Assembly (NCBI RefSeq): GCF_029633825.1
Contig: NZ_CP090643.1
Location: 186,001-250,000, forward strand
Direction of reading: 5' to 3'
DNA length: 64,000 nt
Source: Burkholderia contaminans
Lineage (GTDB): Bacteria > Pseudomonadota > Gammaproteobacteria > Burkholderiales > Burkholderiaceae
Part shown: positions 41,780 to 50,468 of the stretch, in pieces
How the letters are laid out: each line of letters opens with the position of its first letter
How positions within the stretch are numbered: the first letter of the stretch is position 1
Notes under the pieces: generated by a model
What the model saw: the letters and a program-made list of their open reading frames with translations, nothing else
The model's database searches: none
What the model was told of the DNA's origin: nothing
Program-made: the position numbers and the translations under genes

Positions 41780-43330
41780 CTATCGAATGGGTTCGACGTG
41801 GGCAGTAGACGGAAGCGCCGACGCCACGTTCCACGGCAACAACTCGTCGATGCGGTTGATCGGATGGTCAGCAATGCGCTCGAGCACATAGGCGAGATAC
41901 GCCTCGGGATCGAGGCCATTCAGGCGTGCCGTGCCGATCAGGCTATACATCGCGGCGGCACGTTCGCCACCGGAGTCGGCGCCGGCGAACAAGTAATTCC
42001 GTCTGCCGAGGGCGACGCCGCGCAGTGCTCGCTCGGCGATCAGGTTGTCGATTTCCGCACGCCCGTCGCTGCAGTAGTAGATGAGCGCCGGCCAGCGATT
42101 CAGCGCGTACTGAATCGCCTTGGTCGTGTCGGATTTTGCAGAGAGCGTGGCGAGCGTTGCTTCGAACCAGCGTTTCATGTCGTCGAGCAGCGGTACCGCT
42201 CGCGCCTGGCGCACACTGTGTCGCTCATCAGGTGGTTTGCCACGGATCTGCTCCTCGATCTTGTAGAGCGCGCCGATCCGGTGCAGCGCTTCCTCCGTTA
42301 CCGCATTGGGACGGACGGCATGTAGATCATGGATCTTTCGGCGAGCGTGGGCCATGCAGGCAGCTTCCTGGATGGTGCCGCCGCGATACAACTCGGCATA
42401 GCCGGCAAACGCATCGGCCTGCAGCACGCCGGTGAAGTCTGCAAGATGCTGCTGGGGATGCTCGCCCCGTCGATCGGGCGTGTAGGCGAACCAGACTGCT
42501 GCCGGCTCGTCGGAAGCGCTCGGCCGATCATCGCGCACGTAGACCCACAGGCGTCCTGTCTTTGTGCGACCGTTGCCGGGCGCCAGCACTGGCAGCGGCG
42601 TGTCGTCCCCGTGAACCTTGCCGCCGGCTAACGTGTATTGGCGGACGGTGGCGACCAGCGGTGCAAGCAGCGCCGTGATGCTCCCCATCCAATACCCCAT
42701 CGCACCCGGATCGATCTCGACGCCGTCGCGCGCGTACATGACTGCCTGGCGATGCAGCGGGATGTGGTACGCGAACTTCGACACGGCGATGTGCGCGAGC
42801 AGCGCCGGACCCGGGATGCCACGATCGATCGGTCGACTCGGTGCCGCGGCCTGCACGATGCGATCGCAGCATGCGCAGGCCAGCTTCGGACGGCGGTGGC
42901 GAATCACGCGGAAGTGCGCCCGGACGTATTCGAGCTGTTCCGCGACGTCTTCGCCCATCGGTTTGAGTTGCCCGCCGCAATCGGGGCAGTCATCATCGGC
43001 GGGCAGATGGATGCGCTCTTCGCGCTCAAGGTGATCGGGCAACGGCTTGCGGCCGACACCTTCGCGACTCGGCCGTTTCACTGCAGCAGCCGCGGCCATA
43101 TCGGCCGAGCCTTCATCGGCCTGCAGGTCTTCCAGCCGCAATTCAAGCTGTTCGATCTGGCGATCCAGCTTCTCCGATTTTCGGCCGAACTGCATCCGGC
43201 GCAGCTTGGCAATCGTCAGCTTCAGATGCTCGATCTCAATCGCGCGCGACGAGAGCTGCTCGCGCAAGCTGGCGACCATCGCCTTCAGCGCTTCAATGTC
43301 GTCGGGGAGATCGGTGGGAGCAGCGGACAT
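41780..43330 (-). CDS. tnpC: IS66-family transposase TnpC
   Basis: 516 residues. Coiled-coil and leucine-rich N-terminus ([20 protein letters not shown]), zinc-finger CPDCGGQL, then a DDE core: Asp in [10 protein letters not shown], Asp in LQADAFAGY and Glu in [21 protein letters not shown]-terminal IS66_C region. Confidence 0.96.
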   Translation of the reverse strand: MSAAPTDLPDDIEALKAMVASLREQLSSRAIEIEHLKLTIAKLRRMQFGRKSEKLDRQIEQLELRLEDLQADEGSADMAAAAAVKRPSREGVGRKPLPDHLEREERIHLPADDDCPDCGGQLKPMGEDVAEQLEYVRAHFRVIRHRRPKLACACCDRIVQAAAPSRPIDRGIPGPALLAHIAVSKFAYHIPLHRQAVMYARDGVEIDPGAMGYWMGSITALLAPLVATVRQYTLAGGKVHGDDTPLPVLAPGNGRTKTGRLWVYVRDDRPSASDEPAAVWFAYTPDRRGEHPQQHLADFTGVLQADAFAGYAELYRGGTIQEAACMAHARRKIHDLHAVRPNAVTEEALHRIGALYKIEEQIRGKPPDERHSVRQARAVPLLDDMKRWFEATLATLSAKSDTTKAIQYALNRWPALIYYCSDGRAEIDNLIAERALRGVALGRRNYLFAGADSGGERAAAMYSLIGTARLNGLDPEAYLAYVLERIADHPINRIDELLPWNVASALPSTAHVEPIR

Positions 43331-43381
43331 GCGGTGAGCTTACACGACGCCACCCACAAGCTCTCCACGCGTAATGAACGT

Positions 43382-43723
43382 TTACAATGCGCTTCGCGGG
43401 CGTACCGCATCGATCGGCTGCCGCCAATCGAAACCTTCGAGCAAGAGCGCGAGCTGAGCGGTCGTCAGCGCAACAACACCGACATCGGCGCGCGGCCACG
43501 CGAAACGTCCTTTCTCGAGGCGCTTCGAGAGCAGGCACAGGCCACCGTCGCACCACCACAAGCACTTCAGCAAGTCGCCGCGCTTACCCCGGAACACGAA
43601 CACGTGCCCGCTGTAGGGATCCTTCTCCAGCACGGTTTGTACCTTCGCGGCCAACGAGTTGAAGCCGGAACGCATGTCCGTGACGCCCGCCGCGATCCAG
43701 ATTCGCGTGTTCGGCGGGATCAC
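43382..43723 (-). CDS. tnpB: IS66 accessory protein TnpB
   Basis: 113 residues, the usual size of the IS66 Orf2 protein; hallmark VTDMRSGFNSLAA and VFVFRGKRGDLLKCLWWCDGGLCLLSKRLE. Overlaps tnpA by ATGA. Confidence 0.95.
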   Translation of the reverse strand: MIPPNTRIWIAAGVTDMRSGFNSLAAKVQTVLEKDPYSGHVFVFRGKRGDLLKCLWWCDGGLCLLSKRLEKGRFAWPRADVGVVALTTAQLALLLEGFDWRQPIDAVRPRSAL

Positions 43724-44136
43724 TTCAGACAGTCTCGCAAATACTGTTCGGCGAACTCCTGCGACACACCGCGGATACGAATACGTCGTTTGCCGACCTC
43801 GATCTCGATTTCACAGCCTGACGGCATCGCCGGGCTCGCCGACACGTCCGGTGTTTGCGGCAGAGCGTGATGTGGGATGTCCTTCGCAGGCAGATCGACC
43901 ACATCAACCGGTAGCAGCGCGATGTTTGGTACCGACGATGCAGGTCGCGTATCGAGTAAGCTTCTTCGCCACTGCGCGACCATATTGGCGTTCAAGCCGT
44001 GCGCACGCGCGACCTCGGCAATCGAGCGATTCGGATCGTTCGCTTCGGCAGCAACCGCTTCCCGAAACTCCTTCGTGTAGTTCCTCGATCCCGGTCGTCT
44101 TCCATGCACCACTGGCTTCATCAATCTGATTCCCAT
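43720..44136 (-). CDS. tnpA: IS66 accessory protein TnpA
   Basis: 138 residues; helix-turn-helix RSIAEVARAHGLNANMVAQW typical of IS66 Orf1. The first ATG (44136) lies inside a 14-bp inverted repeat; ATG 44121 (MKPVVHGRR) is an alternative start that would be outside the stem's right arm. Confidence 0.92.
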   Translation of the reverse strand: MGIRLMKPVVHGRRPGSRNYTKEFREAVAAEANDPNRSIAEVARAHGLNANMVAQWRRSLLDTRPASSVPNIALLPVDVVDLPAKDIPHHALPQTPDVSASPAMPSGCEIEIEVGKRRIRIRGVSQEFAEQYLRDCLK

Positions 44137-44158
44137 TACATCTGATGGGAATCAGATT
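44123..44158 (-). repeat. 14-bp inverted repeat over tnpA start
   Basis: Arms AATCTGATTCCCAT and ATGGGAATCAGATT with an 8-nt spacer. On the tnpA transcript the right arm begins with the start codon, so the hairpin would bury it. Confidence 0.7.
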
Positions 44159-44448
44159 GCCGGTGCCGTGCCCTCATGAACAGACGGTACGTGTCGAGCG
44201 CTTACAACAGGATCATCCCAGCCGCTTTCGAAAAGGAACCTGACGCTCGACCGCATGCCCTCATGGGCCCAGCTTCCGCTTTAACCTCTCACCCGCCGCC
44301 AGAGAGCGAGTATTCGTGCGGTGTGCGCGCGAGCGGCCGCGGCCAGCCGGCGGCGCGGGCCCTACCGCGGCTACCGCCGCGAACTCCTAGCATAGGCAAT
44401 TCCATCGCGGAGATGTTTGCGATTAGGCCCATTGCTGACCTAACGCAC

Positions 44449-44649
44449 CTAGAGCTTCCAGACGAAGTGTCCATTCGACTGCCAACCAAGCGCAATGAGC
44501 GTCGCTCGATCGGCGTCCGAGATCTCGCTGAACCGCTCCTCTTGGAGTTCAATGGATCCACGCGTGCGAGTGTTGCCATAGACGTTCGCCTGAGGCTCGT
44601 ACTGTTGAAGGATCATGAGTCCCTCGATCAATGCTGAAATGCTCGCCAT
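44449..44649 (-). CDS. Small protein with SDADRA-GW motif (66 aa)
   Basis: ATG 44649 with AGGAAA upstream. The C-terminus EISDADRATLIALGWQS is similar to a protein encoded at 27651-27881. Function unknown. The 235 bp between it and the IS66 right end contain no supported gene. Confidence 0.55.
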   Translation of the reverse strand: MASISALIEGLMILQQYEPQANVYGNTRTRGSIELQEERFSEISDADRATLIALGWQSNGHFVWKL

Positions 44650-44655
44650 ATTTTC

Positions 44656-44847
44656 CTACGCTGCAGCGCCCTGCAAGGCCACTGCGAAACCCACAGTTGT
44701 TAAGACAAGGCCCGTCGCCGCGATGGCGACCGGCAAAATGGAATGCGCGGGACTCGCGATCGCCAAACCAGATGCGAATCCGACGCCGAACACCGAGAAC
44801 GTGAACCCGGCCAGTTGAAAGAGCGGCATCGCAACCTTTGCCTTCAT
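44656..44847 (-). CDS. Small membrane protein (63 aa)
   Basis: ATG 44847 with GAGGGA. Two membrane helices (FQLAGFTFSVFGVGFASGLA, ILPVAIAATGLVLTTVGFAV). No family. Confidence 0.55.
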   Translation of the reverse strand: MKAKVAMPLFQLAGFTFSVFGVGFASGLAIASPAHSILPVAIAATGLVLTTVGFAVALQGAAA

Positions 44848-44868
44848 TGTTTCCCTCATGTCCTAACT

Positions 44869-45159
44869 TCAATGTGCGACCACTGTCGCGATCCCAACCG
44901 CCACAAGGTTGATAGCAGCGCAGCCGGTTGCGTTTAGGAGCATATGGCGCCAGCCCTCCACGACCCGAATGCCGATCAGATTGCTCAATACGCCCCAAGC
45001 GAGCGAGGCGAGAAACACGGCCTTGGTGTAGGTGCCGGGGCGGTACCCGACAAGGCCGGCCACCAGAAGCACGGCCACGAGCAAGAAAGTGGCAACGGCC
45101 ATCATGACCGTCACGTCCGTGACCGTCGGCCGGCGAAGTGTCACCCCAAGAATCTTCAT
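44869..45159 (-). CDS. Membrane protein (96 aa)
   Basis: ATG 45159 (MKILGVTLRRPTVTD) with GGGGGAC upstream. Three likely membrane segments (VTVMMAVATFLLVAVLLVAG, AVFLASLAWGVLSNLIGI, LLNATGCAAINLVAVGIATV). Unknown function. Confidence 0.55.
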   Translation of the reverse strand: MKILGVTLRRPTVTDVTVMMAVATFLLVAVLLVAGLVGYRPGTYTKAVFLASLAWGVLSNLIGIRVVEGWRHMLLNATGCAAINLVAVGIATVVAH

Positions 45160-45179
45160 GGTGCCGTCCCCCGAGTGAT

Positions 45180-45371
45180 CTACTTTCGCACTCTGACTAG
45201 GCCAAGGGCCGCGTACCCAAAAAGTGCGATGTTGGCGGCAAGTCCCCCTGGCCCACTCAACCACCCAAGTTTGACAAGACCGGCGCTCGCGACAGCCGCC
45301 AGCATCACAATGCCGTACGACACCGGCGCGTTTCGCTCCATCGCGCGATCAAACCTTCGGAACAATTCCAT
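45180..45371 (-). CDS. Small membrane protein (63 aa)
   Basis: ATG 45371. Basic N-terminus (FRRFDRAMER) then two membrane helices. Same strand and spacing as its neighbours, so part of a membrane-protein run. Confidence 0.5.
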   Translation of the reverse strand: MELFRRFDRAMERNAPVSYGIVMLAAVASAGLVKLGWLSGPGGLAANIALFGYAALGLVRVRK

Positions 45372-45401
45372 ATCTTGCGTGCGTCCTTTCCGTTGTCGTG
45401 A

Positions 45402-46094
45402 TCACCAGGTTGGCGTGAATACCCCTGGCTTCAGAATGAGATTCATGAAATGGTGAGTGGTCAAGGACACGCGCCGCTTCTTCGGGCGTTTCAATACCTC
45501 GAACATGCCCGGCTCACGCTCTACCAGTAAGCCGCATTCGGGGGGCACCTCCGACGGGTCTACCATACCCGCTGGCAGGACATAGTAGATGACCTCCGCG
45601 ACCCTCGCGTATCCGGCTCGCTTCTCCACCTGCGCCACGTCCGCGAGAAAGTCCGCGCGGCTAACCTTCACCTCGTCAACGCATGGATTGATACGCTGCT
45701 CGTCGTAGGTCGCAGCCATCGAGAACACGTCCGGTCGAATTGCCTGTCGTCCGCCCGCTTCGATATCAACCAACAGCTCGACGTTCTCCCACGTGATCCT
45801 CCCGCTATCGCGGCGCCACGCTGCGACTCTCCCTGCAAGATCGTGATGCGGTTTGCGACGCTCGATCTCTCGCGCCTTCTCTGCTGCGAGCTCGACCTCA
45901 CCGGCGTGACTGATAGCGAAATAGACGCCGCCGTAGCGACGCTCGATTCGAACGATCAGCCCGGCCGCTGCAAGGTCGAGATCTATCGCATCGGCGTTTC
46001 CCGCGCTGCCGTGGCCGCGCCCCTGCCAGTAGAAACGCAGGCGCTTGTAGTGCTGGCGAGAAAGCGTCGTCATGCGGTAGATTTCCGCGGTCAT
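45402..46094 (-). CDS. PD-(D/E)XK/MmcB-like nuclease
   Basis: 230 residues. The segment from about 117 reads RPDVFSMAATYDEQRI, then CVDEVKVSRADFLADVAQ, then KRAGYARVAEVIYYVLPAGMV: the P-D, E-x-K order of PD-(D/E)XK nucleases and the Tyr-rich strand typical of MmcB-like and phage-encoded relatives. N-terminal winged-helix-like region (AAGLIVRIERRYGGVYFAIS). Suggests DNA repair or host-DNA targeting. Confidence 0.65.
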   Translation of the reverse strand: MTAEIYRMTTLSRQHYKRLRFYWQGRGHGSAGNADAIDLDLAAAGLIVRIERRYGGVYFAISHAGEVELAAEKAREIERRKPHHDLAGRVAAWRRDSGRITWENVELLVDIEAGGRQAIRPDVFSMAATYDEQRINPCVDEVKVSRADFLADVAQVEKRAGYARVAEVIYYVLPAGMVDPSEVPPECGLLVEREPGMFEVLKRPKKRRVSLTTHHFMNLILKPGVFTPTW

Positions 46095-46103
46095 ATTCCG
46101 AGT

Positions 46104-46403
46104 TCAGTGCACAACGTATGCACGCACCGCGTCACCAGCAGCACGCTCGTACTGCCATGCTGAACCCGGACCGTCCTCGAGGCACTGCGCGATAACCTCG
46201 GCCAGGTGTGGCACTGCACTCCGTCCTGGCTCCCCGGCTTCGGCCGCTCTCAGCTCGAGGATCACGACCTCGGCCGATGGCTCGTAATCTTGCCAGCGGA
46301 ACGCATTGCCGCGCGCGTCGCCAGGATGCTCCGGCTGCTCTCCACAGGCGGCGCAAATCGCCCTAGCGACGGCGGCGCGTATTTGTATCTGATGAAGTTC
46401 CAT
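46104..46403 (-). CDS. Hypothetical protein (99 aa)
   Basis: ATG 46403 (MELHQIQIRAAVARAICAAC) with AAGGAAT. Acidic; helical. Two cysteines form CAAC near the N-terminus. No family. Confidence 0.5.
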   Translation of the reverse strand: MELHQIQIRAAVARAICAACGEQPEHPGDARGNAFRWQDYEPSAEVVILELRAAEAGEPGRSAVPHLAEVIAQCLEDGPGSAWQYERAAGDAVRAYVVH

Positions 46404-46562
46404 GGCGATTCCTTCCTTGGTACCGACCGGGGCGCCTGTCCCCGATCGACTAGATTCCTTGCTCTCGGAGGCCAGGACATCGGCAAAACCTCTGCTCTCT
46501 GTCACGATCGCCCATTTAATGGTGCTCGAGGCCTTGCCTCGGAACGACACGATTACGAGAAA

Positions 46563-47120
46563 TTAGTCAGGCCTCGTTTCCGCGTACGCGCCAAGCGATG
46601 TCGCGCCGCTATCCCGTCCAGCGTTGATCCGCTCGACCAGCAAGCGATCATCGACTTCGTCCTGCGACTCGCGCCTTTCCATTGCTTCAACATCCAGCGA
46701 GATCTTGACGCCTTCGCGACATTGGCCGCAAGGAACGATCTCGCCAATGTGGTTGATGTCGGGAAAGAACACAGCGGCTCGGTGACCACAGGCGCAGGTG
46801 TAGGTGAACGGATAGGGCCGAGAAACATGCTTTAGGCTGCAATAGCCGTCGTCGTGAGCCTCCGCCCACCGCCGCCCGTTCTGATAGACACGCCCACGCT
46901 TGCGAACCGCAGACCAGACCTGCCGGATGACATCCTCGCCCTCCGCTCCGTCAGCTCGGTAGAGCATAAGGTGCGAGACGGTTTCGAACAGGATCTTGTG
47001 CTTCTGCGACTCGTCATCCGCTGTCAGAAAGTCCACCCACAGCTGGCAGATGTGATGCAGGCGATTAAAGCCTGGTAGGTCCTGCGGTCGATCGTTCGGA
47101 TCGGTAACACGTCGGGTCAT
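46563..47120 (-). CDS. Zinc-ribbon protein (185 aa)
   Basis: ATG 47120 (MTRRVTDPNDRPQDLPG) with TAGGACAA. Helical N-terminal half, then CACGH and CGQC, a probable four-ligand zinc ribbon (about 120-150), and a helical tail. Unrecognised; nucleic-acid binding is plausible but unproven. Confidence 0.55.
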   Translation of the reverse strand: MTRRVTDPNDRPQDLPGFNRLHHICQLWVDFLTADDESQKHKILFETVSHLMLYRADGAEGEDVIRQVWSAVRKRGRVYQNGRRWAEAHDDGYCSLKHVSRPYPFTYTCACGHRAAVFFPDINHIGEIVPCGQCREGVKISLDVEAMERRESQDEVDDRLLVERINAGRDSGATSLGAYAETRPD

Positions 47121-47394
47121 AAATGAACTTGTCCTACAACTTGAGGGCGCTTCCGTCCGCGAAATCAGTCCCGACATTGCGCCAAGACGGGGTCATCTGG
47201 CGAAACGCCGTTTGCAATGGCCATTGCGCGGTAATTCTCGTATAGCTGGTGGCCTCCGTCTTCCACATCATCAAAGCGATCGCCCTGGATCGACTTGATC
47301 CGCACGGAGAGGTTATGGTCTGCACCATGGAGCAGAAACCCGGCGCACATCGCGGGCTTCCGCACACCCGACTCGTGACATGCGAACGTCTCAG

Positions 47395-48833
47395 GAGTTA
47401 TCGTTGAAAGTGGTGTACGCGGCGTAGGGAGGGAGCGTGAGGAGGCGGTGGCGATTGAGAGAAAATGTTGCTTTCCAAGGTAACACTTCCCCCAATCGAA
47501 CTCCACCACCATGGCGAAACATACGCAGGAAACGCACAGCAGTCAAACGGAAGAAGCGGACATCAAGAGCGCGCCCGGCCTGGACGATCTGATCCAGCAA
47601 GGCGCGCGTCGAATCATCCAGCAGGCAATCGAGGCGGAACTGGCGGCGATGCTCGAGCAATATTCGAATGTGAAGACGATGGACGGCCGACGCGCGGTCG
47701 TGCGCAACGGCTATCTGCCCGAGCGCGAGATCGTCACAGCCGTAGGCCCGGTGCCCGTGAAGGTGCCGAAGGTGCGCGACCGCTCGGGCGCGGGCATCAA
47801 GTTCAATTCGTCGATCGTGCCACCCTACGTACGCAAGTCGCCGCGCGTGTCATCGTCGCTGCCGTGGCTGTACCTGCGTGGCGTGTCCACAGGCGACATG
47901 GGCGACGCGCTGTCCGAATTGCTTGGCGAACAGGCCAAGGGGCTGTCAGCGGGCGTTGTGAGCCGTCTGAAGGCCGCGTGGGCCGACGAGTATGAGCTGT
48001 GGAAAAAGCGTGACCTGTCGGCCGCGCGCTGGGTCTACTGGTGGGCAGACGGCATTCATACACAGGCTCGCACGGAGGATTCCGACGGTCAGTGCCTGCT
48101 GGTGATCATCGGCGTGAAACCGAACGGCGAGAAGGAGCGCGTCGCGCTCAGCGACGGCTATCGCGAGTCGAAGCAATCGTGGGTTGAACTGTTGCTGGAC
48201 CTGAAGGCGCGCGGCCTGCAGGCGCCGCCGCTGCTCGCCGTGGGTGATGGCGCGATGGGGCTGTGGGCGGCGCTTGACGAGGTGTTTCCGCAGACACGGC
48301 ATCAGCGATGCTGGTTCCATAAAATTGGAAACGTCCTCAATGCGATGCCCAAGTCGCAACACGGCAAGGCCAAAGCCGCGCTTGCTGAAATCTGGAATGC
48401 CGCAACGCGCGCCGACGCAATCGTCGCGTTCAACCAGTTCGTCGACACGTACGCAGCGAAATATCCGAAAGCCGTCGAGAAGCTCACGAAGGATCGTGAT
48501 GCGCTGCTTGCGTTCTACGCCTTTCCAGCGGAGCACTGGCAACACGTACGGACCACGAATCCGATCGAGTCGACGTTCGCGACGGTGCGCCATCGCACGA
48601 GCCGCACGCGCAACTGTCTGTCGCGCGCGACCTTCCTCGGCATGGCGTTCAAGCTGATTGAAGCGGCTGAGAAGTCATGGAGAAAGATCCGTGGCGTAGA
48701 CAAGATCGAGGAACTTCTGAAGGGCATTCCCTTCGAGGACGGAACCCCGGTGATTGAAAGCACACCGGTTCCTCAAGCGCTGGCCGCCTGATCATGCCGA
48801 CCGACCCGCATACACCACTCTTGACGATTTCTC
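47395..48833 (+). mobile_element. IS256-family insertion sequence, complete
   Basis: 1,439 bp with imperfect terminal inverted repeats GAGTTATCGTTGAAAGTGG and GAGAAATCGTCAAGAGTGG, flanked by ACGTCTCAG (47386-47394, 48834-48842), an 8-9-bp duplication as usual for the family. Single full-length transposase gene. Confidence 0.95.
47511..48791 (+). CDS. IS256-family transposase
   Basis: 426 residues, mutator-type DDE enzyme: first Asp in YWWADGIHTQ, second in LAVGDGAMGLW, the CWFHKIGNVL segment, and Glu in TTNPIESTFATVRHRT. Complete and apparently functional. Confidence 0.96.
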   Translation: MAKHTQETHSSQTEEADIKSAPGLDDLIQQGARRIIQQAIEAELAAMLEQYSNVKTMDGRRAVVRNGYLPEREIVTAVGPVPVKVPKVRDRSGAGIKFNSSIVPPYVRKSPRVSSSLPWLYLRGVSTGDMGDALSELLGEQAKGLSAGVVSRLKAAWADEYELWKKRDLSAARWVYWWADGIHTQARTEDSDGQCLLVIIGVKPNGEKERVALSDGYRESKQSWVELLLDLKARGLQAPPLLAVGDGAMGLWAALDEVFPQTRHQRCWFHKIGNVLNAMPKSQHGKAKAALAEIWNAATRADAIVAFNQFVDTYAAKYPKAVEKLTKDRDALLAFYAFPAEHWQHVRTTNPIESTFATVRHRTSRTRNCLSRATFLGMAFKLIEAAEKSWRKIRGVDKIEELLKGIPFEDGTPVIESTPVPQALAA

Positions 48834-49054
48834 ACGTCTCAGTCGCCATGTCGTAGGCCGTCTCGGCTGAATGACGGAAGGCGTCTGCAGGAAACTCGCC
48901 AGTCGCGTCGACACGCCACGGACATTTCGCACAGGGCCTCCGGCGATAACTCCCTTTCCCGCCCTGGACGGTGACGACCTGATGATCCGGACCGGCGGCG
49001 CGAGTACGTGTGATTTCGGGCGCTCTCCGCGACATCGTCACGACCTCACCGTTA

Positions 49055-49240
49055 CTACAATCCGAGTGCGCGGCAGGCGTCAGCCCACGCCCACGACTCG
49101 CGCTGACCGTAGCCGACGACCTTGCGCGCGGTCGGCTTCAGCATGACCTTATAGCGAATCCGACCACTGGAGAACGTCCCAACTTCCCGGACCACTACCG
49201 CCTCGGGATGCTTCGCCAGCACCCTATCTTTGGCTCGCAT
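49055..49240 (-). CDS. Small hypothetical protein (61 aa)
   Basis: ATG 49240 preceded by AAAGGAAAG. Basic, beta-rich (AVVVREVGTFSSGRIRYKVM) with a Trp-rich C-terminal helix. Located just upstream of the DUF6283-like gene in one operon. Confidence 0.55.
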   Translation of the reverse strand: MRAKDRVLAKHPEAVVVREVGTFSSGRIRYKVMLKPTARKVVGYGQRESWAWADACRALGL

Positions 49241-49251
49241 CGAGCTTTCCT

Positions 49252-49500
49252 TTACCAGCGAGTTTTACACTTCGGGCACCCGCATGAGGCTTCCAAAAAG
49301 CCTAGCTTCGAGGTGTCGACCCAGTCCTTGCACGTCGCGCAGAATCGCTCATCCACCGTGCGCGAAGCTCCGGTTTCCAAGTGGCCGAGCGACTGTCCGG
49401 TTAAAGCATTCACCGCCTCCGACGTCGAGACAGTTTCCCTAACCCAGCGGCGATTACGCTTTTCCCCGTGCGGCAGTTGAGTGTCGGTGTCCGCCATCAT
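49252..49500 (-). CDS. Zinc-ribbon protein (82 aa)
   Basis: ATG 49500 with GAGGAC upstream. C-terminal CATC and CGCPKC form a zinc ribbon. It starts 9 bp after the tiny membrane protein's stop. Unknown partner. Confidence 0.55.
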   Translation of the reverse strand: MMADTDTQLPHGEKRNRRWVRETVSTSEAVNALTGQSLGHLETGASRTVDERFCATCKDWVDTSKLGFLEASCGCPKCKTRW

Positions 49501-49508
49501 CGTCCTCA

Positions 49509-49592
49509 TCAATGAACGAAAACGAGAAGGACGCCGGCAAGCACCGAACATACGATCCCAGCAAGGCCAACAGTGATCCAAACGTAACTCAT
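49509..49592 (-). CDS. Tiny membrane protein (27 aa)
   Basis: ATG 49592 with TAGGAAG 6 nt upstream. The whole protein is a single hydrophobic helix (VWITVGLAGIVCSVLAGVLL) ending VFVH, positioned between two same-strand genes with 8 bp gaps on each side. It is too short for most gene callers but has a good ribosome site. Confidence 0.5.
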   Translation of the reverse strand: MSYVWITVGLAGIVCSVLAGVLLVFVH

Positions 49593-49600
49593 AGGTCTTC

Positions 49601-49969
49601 CTAGGTATGACTAGGCTTACGGAACACGACGATGTTGGAACCCGCCGTCACGTTGGCGAGAATCGCTGCGTCAACGCCGTAGATCCGCTCGAGCGCCGCT
49701 CGAATCGCCTGTTCAGACATGTCGGGTTGCTCGTTTGCCAAGTGGGGACGACGGCCTACCACACGCGCCATTCCAAATTCATTGACTTCAACAATGTCGC
49801 CTGGAAGCGCGCCGACCGAGGCGAGCGCTCTGACGATCGCATCGCTGAAAGGCGACCTTCCCATACCGGTTGCAGGTGTTGCTATGCCGTGTCCGAGCTT
49901 GAAAACGCCGCTCGGCTCCGGCCCGCGACCGAATCGCTTCACCCACTTCAATATCGACCGCAGGTTCAT
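49601..49969 (-). CDS. Hypothetical protein (122 aa)
   Basis: ATG 49969 (MNLRSILKWVKRFGR). Basic N-terminus, then a beta-barrel-like stretch (GDIVEVNEFGMARVVGRRP) reminiscent of small OB or SH3 folds, then a helical end. No family assigned. Confidence 0.5.
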   Translation of the reverse strand: MNLRSILKWVKRFGRGPEPSGVFKLGHGIATPATGMGRSPFSDAIVRALASVGALPGDIVEVNEFGMARVVGRRPHLANEQPDMSEQAIRAALERIYGVDAAILANVTAGSNIVVFRKPSHT

Positions 49970-50221
49970 TTCGGTTTCCGTGTTCTCGTTGGAGAGCCCG
50001 CGAGCCACGTTCCGGCTCCGCAGCACTCACAGCGTCAGATCTATTCCGCCCCAAACTGCAGACATGCAATCGTGTTCGCAAGGACTGCGATCTCGAACGT
50101 ATGAACTCCAGTTCAAAATGGGCTGATGTTATGTCCGCCCCGACGAGGGAATTTGGCGCCCGTCTGCAAGTTATCGGCAGACATCCGCCTGTCTGTAGAA
50201 ATCATACCGGACCACTATGCG

Positions 50222-50257
50222 AATGCAACATCTATGTTGCATTTGATTTAAATGCAA
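50222..50257. repeat. Three TTGCAT half-sites forming two palindromes
   Basis: AATGCAACAT-CT-ATGTTGCATT (50222-50243) and TTGCATTT-N5-AAATGCAA (50237-50257) share a half-site and cover the 3' end of the xre gene. Likely operator; could also act as a weak terminator hairpin. Confidence 0.5.
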
Positions 50258-50435
50258 CCACGAGGCCACGATATGCGTCAGCCTCCTTCATGGGCACTGC
50301 GTGCCCGGCTCTTTCGTAGCGCCCGATCTGTTGGCGCGTCAACCGCCAGCGGTCCCCAAGCTGGGTCTGGGTCAATCCGGCCTTCTTACGCAGCGCCTGC
50401 GCGTCTTCGCCGTAGAGCACGTCAATATCCGTCAT
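50232..50435 (-). CDS. Xre-family HTH repressor
   Basis: 67 residues, ATG 50435. LRKKAGLTQTQLGDRWRLTRQQIGRYE is a classical HTH_3 helix pair and recognition helix. No C-terminal effector domain. Probably regulates itself and neighbouring genes through palindromes at 50222 and 50449. Confidence 0.8.
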   Translation of the reverse strand: MTDIDVLYGEDAQALRKKAGLTQTQLGDRWRLTRQQIGRYERAGHAVPMKEADAYRGLVVAFKSNAT

Positions 50436-50448
50436 GATTCGCCGTCAA

Positions 50449-50468
50449 ATGGAACGTACATATTCCAT
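50449..50468. promoter_or_regulatory. Candidate operator upstream of xre
   Basis: ATGGAA-N8-TTCCAT dyad 13-33 bp upstream of the xre ATG. Confidence 0.4.

Larger units (their letters stand above)
41727..44205 (-). mobile_element. IS66-family insertion sequence, complete
   Basis: 2,479 bp. Ends GTAAGCACTCGACC... and its inverted counterpart ...GGTACGTGTCGAGCGCTTAC are imperfect inverted repeats. Perfect 8-bp duplication AACAGGAT at 41719-41726 and 44206-44213. Carries tnpA, tnpB, tnpC on the minus strand, all full length. Inserted at codon 451 of the RES gene. Confidence 0.95.
47165..49035 (-). pseudogene. DUF6283-like gene split by IS256
   Basis: Removing 47395-48833 and one copy of the 9-bp duplication rejoins 49035-48834 to 47385-47165 in frame, 140 codons plus stop. 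The product has PCAKCPWRVDATGEFP, then TETFACHESGV, then PAMCAGFLL, the Cys pattern of DUF6283 proteins found in phages. The insertion lies between TET and FACHE, removing the second half. GTG 49041 is an alternative start. Confidence 0.8.

Noticed and set aside
42638..43870. 410-aa plus-strand frame over the IS66 genes
   Set aside because: Antisense shadow of tnpC and tnpB; no ribosome site or domain.
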